From contig JASCPG010000003.1 of assembly GCA_029960085.1 (NCBI GenBank), forward strand, positions 35,204-99,203: a stretch of 64,000 nucleotides of DNA, in the 5' to 3' direction. The first letter of the stretch is position 1; the number at the start of each line of letters is the position of its first letter. A program made the position numbers and the translations under genes. This DNA is from Microbacteriaceae bacterium PS02067. GTDB taxonomy: Bacteria; Actinomycetota; Actinomycetes; Actinomycetales; Microbacteriaceae. Below are positions 50,419-59,024 of this stretch, piece after piece. The notes beneath the pieces were generated by a model, which was not told the origin of the DNA, ran no database searches, and saw only the letters and a program-made list of their open reading frames with translations.

Positions 50419-51629
50419 CCGTCATCCTCGTCATCAACAGCGGCTCGTCGTCGTTCAAGTACCAGCTGATCGACGTCGAGACCCGGATGCCCCTGGCATC
50501 CGGGCTCGTCGAACGCATCGGCGAGGCGATGGGCGCCGCCGGGCACAAGACCGGCGAGGAGGCGTTCCTCCGGGAGCTGCCGATCCCCGACCACGCGGCG
50601 GGCTTCGCGGTCATGCTCGAGGCGTTCGAGGAGTACGGTCCGTCGCTGCGGGAGAACCCGCCGTACGCGGTCGGCCACCGTGTCGTGCAGGGCGGTGCAC
50701 GCTTCTTCCAGCCGACGCTCGTCACCGACCTCGTCGAAATCAACATCGACGAGCTGTCCGCCCTCGCGCCCCTGCACAATCCGGGTGCGGTGCAGGGCAT
50801 CCGCGCCGCGCGCGAGGCGTTCCCCGAGCTCGCCCACGTCGCCGTCTTCGACACCGCCTTCCACCAGACGCTGCCCCCCGCGGCCTACACGTACGCGATC
50901 GACAGCACCGTCGCGCGCAGGCACCGCATCCGTCGTTACGGGTTCCACGGCACGAGCCACAAGTACGTCAGCGAGGCTGCCGCGGCCTTCCTCGATCGGC
51001 CGCTGCGGGGTCTCAAGCAGATCGTCCTGCACCTCGGCAACGGGGCCTCCGTCACCGCGGTCGAGAACGGCCACTCGGTGGAGACCTCCATGGGCCTCAC
51101 GCCCCTCGAGGGCCTTGTCATGGGCACGCGGTCGGGCGACATCGACCCGTCGGTGCTGCTCGTGCTCGCCCGCCGCGAGGACATGACCCCTGGCCAGCTC
51201 GACGACTTCCTCAACAAGCGCAGCGGCCTGATGGGCCTCGCCGGAGTGTCGGACATGCGCGACATCGAGGAGCGGCGTCTGCGCGGCGACGGCGGGGCGA
51301 TGCTCGCCTTCGACGTGTACATCCACCGGCTGCGCGCCTACATCGGTGCCTACATCGCGCAGATGGGCGGCGTCGACGTTATCTCGTTCACGGCCGGCGT
51401 CGGCGAGAACTCGCCGACGGTCCGTGCCGCCGCGCTCGAGAAGCTCGGGTTCCTCGGCATCCGACTCGATCCCGCCCGCAACGAGGAGCGACGGCGCGAC
51501 ACACGCGTCATCTCCACCGACGATTCGGCGGTGACGGTGCTCGTCGTCACGACGAATGAGGAGCTGGAGATCGCACGCCAGACCCTCACCGTCGCGAGGC
51601 AGACCCAGGCGGTCGCGGGCGGCGACTGA
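50415..51629 (+). CDS. ackA: Acetate kinase
   Basis: The 404-residue product has the ASKHA-fold motifs VINSGSSSFKYQL, the first acetate-kinase signature region GHRVVQGG, FDTAFHQTLPPAAYTY, RRYGFHGTSHKYV, LHLGNGASVTAV and GLMGLAGVSDMRD. It makes ATP and acetate from acetyl phosphate, pairing with Pta. Start ATG 50415 overlaps the pta stop. A hairpin 12 nt after the stop ends the operon. Confidence 0.97.
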   Translation: MTVILVINSGSSSFKYQLIDVETRMPLASGLVERIGEAMGAAGHKTGEEAFLRELPIPDHAAGFAVMLEAFEEYGPSLRENPPYAVGHRVVQGGARFFQPTLVTDLVEINIDELSALAPLHNPGAVQGIRAAREAFPELAHVAVFDTAFHQTLPPAAYTYAIDSTVARRHRIRRYGFHGTSHKYVSEAAAAFLDRPLRGLKQIVLHLGNGASVTAVENGHSVETSMGLTPLEGLVMGTRSGDIDPSVLLVLARREDMTPGQLDDFLNKRSGLMGLAGVSDMRDIEERRLRGDGGAMLAFDVYIHRLRAYIGAYIAQMGGVDVISFTAGVGENSPTVRAAALEKLGFLGIRLDPARNEERRRDTRVISTDDSAVTVLVVTTNEELEIARQTLTVARQTQAVAGGD

Positions 51630-51641
51630 TCGCTCCGTCGT

Positions 51642-51672
51642 CGCCTCCTCCCCGGCGGGCAGAGAGGAGGCG
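51642..51672 (+). terminator. Hairpin terminator after ackA
   Basis: CGCCTCCTC (51642-51650) pairs with GAGGAGGCG (51664-51672) around a 13-nt loop. Confidence 0.65.
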
Positions 51673-51713
51673 GCGGACACAGCGGAGACACACGCCGTTC
51701 ACGTGCCCCGGAC

Positions 51714-51719
51714 TACGCT
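51714..51719 (+). promoter_or_regulatory. Leaderless -10 box of the HAD-GH65 operon
   Basis: TACGCT, 6 nt before GTG 51726. Confidence 0.6.
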
Positions 51720-51725
51720 GGCACC

Positions 51726-52457
51726 GTGACCGATGATCTCCCCGACCTCACGTCGTACGACGGCGTCCTGTTCGACCTCGACGGCGTGCTCACGCCGACG
51801 GCCGACGTGCACATGCACGCCTGGCAGACGATGTTCACCGAGCTGTTCACGGCCTGGGACATCGAGCCCCCCTACACGGACGACGACTACTACCGTCACC
51901 TCGACGGCAAGCAGCGCTATGACGGGGTGGCGAGCCTGCTGCGCTCGCGTGACATCGAGGTGCCGTGGGGCGATCCGTCCGATCCGCCGACGGCCGACAC
52001 CGTCTGCGGGATCGGCAACCGCAAGAACGACGTCTTCGCCGCCGTGCTGCGCGCCGACGGCATCGCGCCCTACCCGGGGTCGCTCGCACTCCTCGAGCAG
52101 CTCCGCGCGGCCGGGACGCCGATCGGGGTCGTGTCGAGTTCGAAGAACGCCGAAGAGGTGCTCAGCGCCGCCGGCATCCGCGACTTCTTCCCCGTCGTGA
52201 TGGACGGCGTCGTCGCCGCCCGCGAGAACCTCCGCTCGAAGCCCGAGCCCGACATGTTCGCCGAAGGGGCGCTGATGCTCGGCGTCGACCCGGCTCGCAG
52301 CGTTGCCGTCGAGGACGCGCACTCCGGCGTGCAGTCCGCCGCCGCCGCCGGATTCGCGCTCGTCGTCGGTGTCGACCGGGGCGCGGGAGCGCAGGCGCTC
52401 CTCGACCTCGGGGCGACGCTCGTCGTCGACGATCTGTCGGAGTTCGTCGTCGCATGA
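51726..52457 (+). CDS. HAD-superfamily beta-phosphoglucomutase-like hydrolase
   Basis: The 243-residue product has the HAD nucleophile motif FDLDGVLTPTADVH, a cap domain with HLDGKQRYDGVASLL, motif II VVSSSKN, the lysine in RSKPEPDMF and the acidic motif IV VAVEDAHSGVQSA. Beta-phosphoglucomutases isomerise glucose 1-phosphate to glucose 6-phosphate. Coupling to a GH65 phosphorylase (stop and start overlap as ATGA) gives a complete disaccharide route, as in the mycobacterial Rv3400-Rv3401 pair. A phosphatase role remains possible. Confidence 0.92.
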   Translation: MTDDLPDLTSYDGVLFDLDGVLTPTADVHMHAWQTMFTELFTAWDIEPPYTDDDYYRHLDGKQRYDGVASLLRSRDIEVPWGDPSDPPTADTVCGIGNRKNDVFAAVLRADGIAPYPGSLALLEQLRAAGTPIGVVSSSKNAEEVLSAAGIRDFFPVVMDGVVAARENLRSKPEPDMFAEGALMLGVDPARSVAVEDAHSGVQSAAAAGFALVVGVDRGAGAQALLDLGATLVVDDLSEFVVA

Positions 52458-55036
52458 GCGGCACGACGACACCCTCGGAAGGGATGGACATGATGGATCG
52501 CGATCGCTTCCCCGTGGACGAATGGCGTCTCGTCGAGAGCGGCTTCTCGCTCGATGACGTCGGCGTCACCGAGACGATGTTCGCGCTCGGCAACGGCTAC
52601 CTCGGTCTGCGCGGCAACCACCCCGAGGGCCGACACGCGCACGAGCACGGCACGTTCATCAACGGGTTCCACGAGGTCTTCCCGATCCGTCACGCCGAGC
52701 AGGCGTACGGTTTCGCGGAGGTCGGCCAGACGATCATCAACGCGCCGGATGCCAAGGTCATGCGCGTGTACGTCGATGACGAACCACTGTCGTTCGACGA
52801 CGCGGACGTGCGCGAGTACGAGCGGGCGCTCGACATGCGCACGGGCGTTCTGACCCGGCACGTGCGGTGGGTGACGCCGAGCGGCAAGGACGTCGTGATC
52901 GACTTCGATCGCATGGTGTCGTTCGAGGAGAAGCACCTCGCCGTCATGCGCGTGACCGTCACGGTCCTGAACGCGGATGCCCCGGTCACGATCTCGTGCC
53001 AGCTCATCAACCGGCAGGACGGCGAGGACGTCTACGGCGGCAAGGCCCCCGCAGGCGGCAAGGCCGGCTTCGACCCGCGCAAGGCGGAGAAGATCCACGA
53101 GCGCGTGCTGCAGCCGCAGGAGTACTGGCAGGACGGCGGGCGCTCGGCGCTGTCGTACCGGGTGACGGCATCCGGCATGACGATGTCGCTCGTCGCGGAC
53201 CACCTCATCGAGACGGACAACGAGTACTCGGCGCGCACGCTCGTCGAATCCGACATCGCGAAGAACGTGTTCCGCGTGCAGGCGAAGGCCGGTGTCCCGG
53301 TCACGGTCACGAAGCTCGTGAGCTACCACACGTCACGGGGCGTGCCCGCGCGCGAGCTCGTCGACCGCGGCCGGCGGACGCTCGACCGTGTCGAGGCCGA
53401 GGGCGTGCAGGTCCAGTACGACCGGCAGGCGGAGTGGATGGCGGCGTTCTGGGAGCGCTCGGACGTCGTGATCGGCGGCCACCCCGACCTTCAGCAGGCG
53501 ACCCGATGGTGCCTCTTCCAGCTGGCGCAGGCGGCGGCGCGCGCGGACGGGCAGGGCGTCCCCGCGAAGGGCGTGTCCGGCTCGGGGTACAGCGGTCACT
53601 ACTTCTGGGACACGGAGATCTACGTCCTCCCGTTCCTCATCTACTCGACCCCGCTGTGGGCGCGCAACGCCCTGCGCATGCGCTACCTGATGCTCCCGGC
53701 GGCGCGCAAGCGCGCGGGGCAGCTCAACGAGGCCGGTGCACTCTTCCCGTGGCGCACGATCAACGGCGAAGAGGCATCCGCCTATTACGCCGCCGGCACG
53801 GCGCAGTACCACATCAACGCCGACGTGAGCTTCGCGCTCGGCAAGTACGTGCGGGCGACCGGCGACGACGAGTTCCTCTACCGCGAAGGCGTCGACATCG
53901 CGGTCGAGACCGCGCGCCTGTGGTCGACGCTCGGGTTCTGGCGGTTCAACGAGGACGGCACGCCCGAGGTGTTCCACATCCACGGCGTCACCGGCCCCGA
54001 CGAGTACACGACCGTCGTGAACGACAACCTGTTCACGAACGTCATGGCGCGCTACAACCTGCGCTTCGCGGCGCGGGTCGTGCACGAGATGGCGGAGCGG
54101 GCGCCCGTCGAATACGCGGCGATGATCGAGCGTCTGAACCTCGACCCCGCCGAGGCGGATGCCTGGGACGCGGCCGCCGAGGCCATGCACATCCCGTACA
54201 GCGATGCCCTGGGCATCCACCCTCAGGACGAGGTCTTCCTCGAGCGGGAGGTGTGGGATCTCGACAACACGCCGGATGACCAGCGGCCGCTACTGCTGCA
54301 CTTCCACCCGCTCGTCATCTACCGCTACCAGGTGCTCAAGCAGGCCGACGTCGTGCTCGCGCTGTACCTGCAGGGGAACCACTTCACCGACGACGAGAAG
54401 CTCGCCGACTTCGAGTACTACGACCCGCTGACGACGGGGGACTCGACGCTCTCCGCCGTCGTGCAGGCGATCCTCGCGGCCGAGGTCGGGTACCAGGAGC
54501 TCGCCCTGAAGTACTTCGCGCAGTCGATCTTCGTCGACCTCGGCGACCTCCACCACAACGCGGCCGACGGTGTGCACGTCGCATCCGCCGGCGGGGTGTG
54601 GACGGCGCTCGTCGCGGGCTTCGGCGGCATGCGCGACCACTGGGGTGAGCTGTCGTTCGACCCGCGCCTGCCCGCGGACTGGCCGTCGCTGTCGTTCCCG
54701 CTGCACTGGCGCGGCACGGCGCTGCAGGTGACGATCACGAAGGACGCGCTCACGGTCGAGGCGGGCGAGGGCGACGCGGTCGCGTTCAGCGTGCGCGGCG
54801 AGGCGTTCGAGGTGGGCGGCGGGTCGACCGTCACGGTGCCCCTGAAGGGTCAGGGGCCGGTGCTGCCGGGACGCCCGCGGCTCGGCGACATCGGCGAGAG
54901 CTTCCGCGAGGACGGGACCCTGCTCTCGGCATCCGTGCCGAGCACGACCACCAACATCGGCATCATCACAGGGTCGATCCCGGTCGGCGACGCCGCCCAC
55001 GCGGCCGAGCAGGGGAACATCGGCATCGACTCCTGA
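52454..55036 (+). CDS. Glycoside hydrolase family 65 protein (disaccharide phosphorylase type)
   Basis: The 860-residue product has an N-terminal beta-sandwich (ETMFALGNGYLGLRGNHPEG), the (alpha/alpha)6 barrel with SGSGYSGHYFWDTEIYVLPF, and the catalytic acid Glu in HGVTGPDEYTTVVNDN. The phosphate or substrate loop DLHHNAADGVHVASAGGVWTALV lies in the C-terminal part. GH65 members phosphorolyse maltose, trehalose or kojibiose to beta-glucose 1-phosphate; the exact disaccharide cannot be told. ATG 52454 overlaps the HAD stop; ATGs at 52484 and 52490 are alternative starts. The last ~80 residues are a beta domain and a disordered tail. Confidence 0.93.
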   Translation: MSGTTTPSEGMDMMDRDRFPVDEWRLVESGFSLDDVGVTETMFALGNGYLGLRGNHPEGRHAHEHGTFINGFHEVFPIRHAEQAYGFAEVGQTIINAPDAKVMRVYVDDEPLSFDDADVREYERALDMRTGVLTRHVRWVTPSGKDVVIDFDRMVSFEEKHLAVMRVTVTVLNADAPVTISCQLINRQDGEDVYGGKAPAGGKAGFDPRKAEKIHERVLQPQEYWQDGGRSALSYRVTASGMTMSLVADHLIETDNEYSARTLVESDIAKNVFRVQAKAGVPVTVTKLVSYHTSRGVPARELVDRGRRTLDRVEAEGVQVQYDRQAEWMAAFWERSDVVIGGHPDLQQATRWCLFQLAQAAARADGQGVPAKGVSGSGYSGHYFWDTEIYVLPFLIYSTPLWARNALRMRYLMLPAARKRAGQLNEAGALFPWRTINGEEASAYYAAGTAQYHINADVSFALGKYVRATGDDEFLYREGVDIAVETARLWSTLGFWRFNEDGTPEVFHIHGVTGPDEYTTVVNDNLFTNVMARYNLRFAARVVHEMAERAPVEYAAMIERLNLDPAEADAWDAAAEAMHIPYSDALGIHPQDEVFLEREVWDLDNTPDDQRPLLLHFHPLVIYRYQVLKQADVVLALYLQGNHFTDDEKLADFEYYDPLTTGDSTLSAVVQAILAAEVGYQELALKYFAQSIFVDLGDLHHNAADGVHVASAGGVWTALVAGFGGMRDHWGELSFDPRLPADWPSLSFPLHWRGTALQVTITKDALTVEAGEGDAVAFSVRGEAFEVGGGSTVTVPLKGQGPVLPGRPRLGDIGESFREDGTLLSASVPSTTTNIGIITGSIPVGDAAHAAEQGNIGIDS

Positions 55037-55064
55037 CGCTCGACCGAAACGCGCGCGTGCGCCG

Positions 55065-55766
55065 TCAGGTGACGAACGGGGCGATCCGCTCGGCCACCGG
55101 GGCGAGGTGCGAGATGATCGCCGCGGGCTCGACGATGCGGTGGCGCGGGCCGGCGAAGGCGAGCGCTCCCGCGACGTGTCCGTGCGCATCGCGGATCGGC
55201 ACCGCGAGGCATCCGATGCTCGTCGTGACATGCTCGACGCGTACCGCGCCCCGCGCTCCGAGCTCGGCCGCGGCCGCCCGGCCGACGGCACCGGTGTCGC
55301 CCTGTGCGACCAGCAGCAGACGCCCCAGTGCGAACACCGCGGGGTCGCGAGCGAGTCGCACCCGGTCGCTCAGGGGGAAGTCGGGGTCCTCGTCGACGAT
55401 CACGAGGCGCGCGCCCTCGAACCCGACGATGTGCACACCCGCACGCAAGGAGGTCCGCGCTTCCGCGACGAGGAGGCGGGCGGCGGTCGGCAGGCGCACG
55501 GGGGAGACCGCCTCGGCCAGCTGTGCGACCTTCGCGCCCAGTGCGAAGCCCGACAGGTCGGTCGTGCGCACGAGGTATTCGTCGGCGACGAGCAGATTGA
55601 GCAGGCGGTAGGCGGTCGCGCGCGGCAGCCCGAGATGCACCGAAAGCTCGCGTGCCGTCACCCCCGGCCCCAGCTCGGCGACCGCCTCGAGCACGGTAAG
55701 GGCGCTGTGGATCGCGCGCGGCTGCCGCGCCGTCACCGCCGGCGCGGCGCGCAGGTCGTCAGTCAT
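55065..55766 (-). CDS. IclR-family transcriptional regulator
   Basis: The 233-residue product has an N-terminal winged helix (ALTVLEAVAELGPGVTARELSVHLGLPRATAYRLLNLLVADEYL, residues ~22-65) and a C-terminal IclR effector domain with LSDRVRLARDPAVFALGRLLLV and HVTTSIGCLAVPIRDAHGHV. It is joined by a 4-nt overlap to the upstream permease gene. Two matching palindromic sites lie in the divergent permease promoter region and are its likely operators. The effector is probably an amine or its oxidation product. Confidence 0.93.
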   Translation of the reverse strand: MTDDLRAAPAVTARQPRAIHSALTVLEAVAELGPGVTARELSVHLGLPRATAYRLLNLLVADEYLVRTTDLSGFALGAKVAQLAEAVSPVRLPTAARLLVAEARTSLRAGVHIVGFEGARLVIVDEDPDFPLSDRVRLARDPAVFALGRLLLVAQGDTGAVGRAAAAELGARGAVRVEHVTTSIGCLAVPIRDAHGHVAGALAFAGPRHRIVEPAAIISHLAPVAERIAPFVT

Positions 55767-57307
55767 CCCGCGCCGTCCCGAGAGGCCTCCGCCTCTCCCG
55801 GGGTCGTGCCCCCAGGAGCGAGATCCACGGGGTGTTCGGCCGCGCCGCCGAGGACCGCACCCGCGACCGGTTCGTCATACGCGCCGAGCGCGGACAGCGG
55901 TGCGCGGCGCAGACGCCAGGCGATCGCCGCGGCCGCCGTCAGCGCGAGTGCGGCCGCGACCCAGACGGCGATGCTGCCCGAGCCGACATCGATGATCGCG
56001 AAGGCGACGATCGTGCCCACGAGCGCGACGGCACACGCGATCGCGACGACGGCGACGCGCCCGGTGAGCTCGCCGATCCGGCGCAGGAACACCGGCGCGG
56101 CGACGCAGACGAGCGCATACGACACGATGTACCCGAAACCGCCGACGACGAGCGTGAGGTGCATCGCCGTCGGCAGCGCGATGCCCGACAGCAGGAGCCC
56201 GAGCGGCGCAGCGATGACGACCGGCACGGCGCACGCGATGGCGCCGATCGGCGTCCCGAAGCGGCGGTGCGTGCGCCCGAGGCCTGCGGGCAGGGCTCCG
56301 TCGCGGGCCATCGTGAACAGCACTCGGCTGAGCGCCGTCGTCGACCCGATCGCGCACGCGAGGAACGAAGCCGCGATCCCGAGGTCGGCGACGACGCCCC
56401 AGCCGCCGAGCCCGAAGGCATCGGCGAGGTCGTTGACGGGCGACGTGCTCGCCGCGAAGTCGCCGCCGATCGCGGCGAATCCGCTCACCTGGGCGACCGC
56501 CGCGAGCAGGTACAGCGCGGCGGACACCACGGCGGTCCAGCCGATCGCGCGCGGGACCGTGCGCAGCGGCATCCGTGCCTCGACGCCGAGGGTCGCCGCG
56601 GACTCGAACCCGACGTACGCGGTGAGGGCGACGAGTGCCCCCGCCGCGACCGTGAGTGGCGAGTCATCGGCGGACGGCAGCAGCACGGCGGGGTCGATCG
56701 GCCCGATCCGGGCGAGCAGGGCGACGAGAAGGCCGACGATGAGGGTGACCGACGCCGCCTCGACGACGAGGGCCACGCGGGAGGACAGACGGATGCCCCG
56801 CACGAGCACGAGCACGAGGAGGGCCGCCTCCGCGCTGAGGACGCCGGCGGCGACCAGCGGGGTATCGGGCAGTGACGGCCACACCGAACGAAGCACGAGC
56901 GTCGAATAGAAGGCGCCCCCGAGGAGCGCGAACATCGCGATCGCGCCGTACCCGATGATCGCGGATGCCCCTGCCGCAAGCCCGGCCCGCACCCCGAGGC
57001 CCCGAGCCGTGTAGGTGTAGACGGCGCCGGCGGCGGCGAACCTCCGCGCGAACTGGGAGATCGTGCGCGCCACCAGGATGATCAGCACGCCACCCAGGAG
57101 CAGCGACGTCACGGTCGCCGTCGGGGAGAGCCCCGCGACGAGGAGCGTCACGGTCGTCGCGGCGGCGGCCGGCGCGACTGCGGAGACGGACTGCGCGAAG
57201 ACGTCGAAGAACCCGACGCTGCGGCGGTCGAGTCCGTCCAGCGGCGACGTGGCGCGGAACCCGCGCACGAGCGGAGGACGGCGGATCGCACGTTCGAGAG
57301 CCGTCAT
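55763..57307 (-). CDS. APC-superfamily amino acid/polyamine permease
   Basis: The 514-residue product has about 12-14 membrane helices. SVGFFDVFAQSVSAVAPAAAATT forms helix 1 with the unwound substrate-binding turn, and VALTAYVGFESAATLGVEA is the helix 6 motif typical of amino-acid or amine permeases. The C-terminal ~40 residues (DEPVAGAVLGGAAEHPVD) are soluble. It is the first gene of a two-gene unit with the IclR regulator and is divergent from a second APC permease, pointing to amine uptake. Ligand unknown. Confidence 0.9.
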   Translation of the reverse strand: MTALERAIRRPPLVRGFRATSPLDGLDRRSVGFFDVFAQSVSAVAPAAAATTVTLLVAGLSPTATVTSLLLGGVLIILVARTISQFARRFAAAGAVYTYTARGLGVRAGLAAGASAIIGYGAIAMFALLGGAFYSTLVLRSVWPSLPDTPLVAAGVLSAEAALLVLVLVRGIRLSSRVALVVEAASVTLIVGLLVALLARIGPIDPAVLLPSADDSPLTVAAGALVALTAYVGFESAATLGVEARMPLRTVPRAIGWTAVVSAALYLLAAVAQVSGFAAIGGDFAASTSPVNDLADAFGLGGWGVVADLGIAASFLACAIGSTTALSRVLFTMARDGALPAGLGRTHRRFGTPIGAIACAVPVVIAAPLGLLLSGIALPTAMHLTLVVGGFGYIVSYALVCVAAPVFLRRIGELTGRVAVVAIACAVALVGTIVAFAIIDVGSGSIAVWVAAALALTAAAAIAWRLRRAPLSALGAYDEPVAGAVLGGAAEHPVDLAPGGTTPGEAEASRDGAG

Positions 57308-57392
57308 TTCGCTGGCCTCCTCCCGGGTTTCCCCCGCGCGCAGACGCTATCGGGCGGGCGTTGCTCCGGCGCAACGCCCGTGTTTCGTGGTC

Positions 57393-57410
57393 GTTTCACC
57401 CGAATGAGAC
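57393..57410. promoter_or_regulatory. Operator-like palindrome 1 in the divergent permease region
   Basis: GTTTCA-CCCGAA-TGAGAC. Arms are near-complementary (GTTTCA against GTCTCA) and match the second site arm for arm. Confidence 0.6.
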
Positions 57411-57445
57411 GGCCCGGGCGCGGTGTCCCGTTAGGGGTGCGCCAG

Positions 57446-57463
57446 GTTTCATCGCGGTGAGAC
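57446..57463. promoter_or_regulatory. Operator-like palindrome 2 in the divergent permease region
   Basis: GTTTCA-TCGCGG-TGAGAC. It lies 53 bp from site 1 (about five helical turns, so on the same DNA face) with both arms conserved but the spacer different, the mark of a repeated protein-binding site. Confidence 0.6.
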
Positions 57464-57525
57464 GGCGGAGCAACCCGGCGGCGAGAGGCTGTGCACAACC
57501 CGCTCCTCGCCTTCAGGAGGCTCTC

Positions 57526-58998
57526 ATGACCAAACTCGAACCGGCCGGCGTCCAGACGCCCGCGCCGAAACTGTCCGGATCCCTCGGCGTCACCGCGATC
57601 GTCTTCATGGTCGTCGCAGCCGCCTCGCCCCTCACCGTGGTGGGAGGGGCCGCGCCGCTCGGGTTCCTCCTCGGCAACGGCGTCGGCTTCCCGACGCTGT
57701 TCGCCACGAGCGCCGTCATCCTGGTGCTGTTCTCGGTGGGACTGTCCGCGATGGCCAAGCACGTGGCCAAGCCCGGCGCCTTCTTCACGTACGTCGGCTA
57801 CGGCCTGGGCCGCTCCGCGGGCCTCGCGGCCGCGTGGGTCGCCATGCTGACCTACACGACCGTGCAGATCGCGGTGTACGGCTACATCGGCTATCTGCTC
57901 TCCTACACCGTCGCCGCGATCGGAGGCCCGACGATCGCCTGGTGGGCGATGTCGATGCTCGTCATCGCGGCTGTCGGCATCCTCGGCTATCGGCACATCG
58001 ACGTGTCGAGCAAGGTGCTCGGGATGCTGCTCATCGCCGAGGTGGGCATCGTCGTGGCGCTCATCGTGGCGGTGATCGTGACGGGCGGCGCCCAGGGCCT
58101 GTCGACCGCCCCGTTCGAGCCCGCCAACGTCCTGTCCGGATCGCCCGGCGTGGGGCTCATGTTCGCGATGGCCGCGTACATCGGGTTCGAGGCGACCGCG
58201 GTCTTCCGCGACGAGGCGCGCGACCCCGACAAGACGATCCCGAAGGCGACGTATGCCGCCGTCATCGGCGTCGGGGTCTTCTACACCCTGGCATCCTGGG
58301 CGCTCGTCATGGCATGGGGACCGGATGGCGTCGTCGACGCCGCCGCCGAAGACCCGGGCTCGATGATGATCCGCACGATGGCTCGCTACCTCGGCACGTT
58401 CGGTGAGGTCGCCGTCAACATCCTGATGCTCACCGCGATGTTCGCCTGCGTGCTGTCGTTCCACAACGTGCTCACCCGCTACCAGCACTCGATGGCCGTC
58501 GCGGGCGTCCTCCCCGAGCGGCTCGCGCGCGTTCACGCCCGGCACCTGTCGCCGCACGCCTCCTCGCTCGTGCAGACGGCGACCGCAGGCATCCTCACGA
58601 TCGTGTTCGCGCTCTGCGGCCTCGACCCGCTGCTGCAGGTGTTCACCTGGTTCTCCGGCATCGCGACGCTCGCGATCGCGCTCCTCATGGCCGTGACCTC
58701 CGTCGCGATCATCGTCTACTTCGCCCGCACGAAGAGGGACCGCCGCCTCTGGCACACCGTGATCGCGCCGGTCCTGGGCCTGCTCGGACTCCTCGGTGCG
58801 GCCGGTCTCATCGCCGCCAACTTCCCGATGCTCGTGAGCGACGTGGATGCCGAGGGGAACCCTGCCTTCGGGCTCACGAGCACCCTGCTGCTCTCGCTCA
58901 TCGTCGTCGCGGCGGCCGTCGGGTTCGTCCAGGCGGCCTGGATCAGGGCGCGCCGTCCCGCCGCCTACGCCAAGCTCACCGACGCGATCGCCGCGTGA
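57526..58998 (+). CDS. APC-family amine/amino acid permease in the amine oxidase operon
   Basis: The 490-residue product has about 12 membrane helices. VVAAASPLTVVGGAAPLGFLLGNG is the helix 1 region, AAYIGFEATAVFRDEARDPDKTIPKATY the helix 6 and loop motif of the family. The next gene encodes a copper amine oxidase 26 nt downstream, so import of the oxidase substrate or product is the natural role. CAGGAGGCTCTC precedes the ATG. The preceding 218-nt gap holds the operator-like sites. Confidence 0.92.
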   Translation: MTKLEPAGVQTPAPKLSGSLGVTAIVFMVVAAASPLTVVGGAAPLGFLLGNGVGFPTLFATSAVILVLFSVGLSAMAKHVAKPGAFFTYVGYGLGRSAGLAAAWVAMLTYTTVQIAVYGYIGYLLSYTVAAIGGPTIAWWAMSMLVIAAVGILGYRHIDVSSKVLGMLLIAEVGIVVALIVAVIVTGGAQGLSTAPFEPANVLSGSPGVGLMFAMAAYIGFEATAVFRDEARDPDKTIPKATYAAVIGVGVFYTLASWALVMAWGPDGVVDAAAEDPGSMMIRTMARYLGTFGEVAVNILMLTAMFACVLSFHNVLTRYQHSMAVAGVLPERLARVHARHLSPHASSLVQTATAGILTIVFALCGLDPLLQVFTWFSGIATLAIALLMAVTSVAIIVYFARTKRDRRLWHTVIAPVLGLLGLLGAAGLIAANFPMLVSDVDAEGNPAFGLTSTLLLSLIVVAAAVGFVQAAWIRARRPAAYAKLTDAIAA

Positions 58999-59024
58999 TC
59001 CCCGACCCCGACAAGGAGAACCAC

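Noticed and set aside
49752..51680. Minus-strand 642-codon frame opposite pta and ackA
   Set aside because: Antisense shadow with low-complexity composition and no domain.
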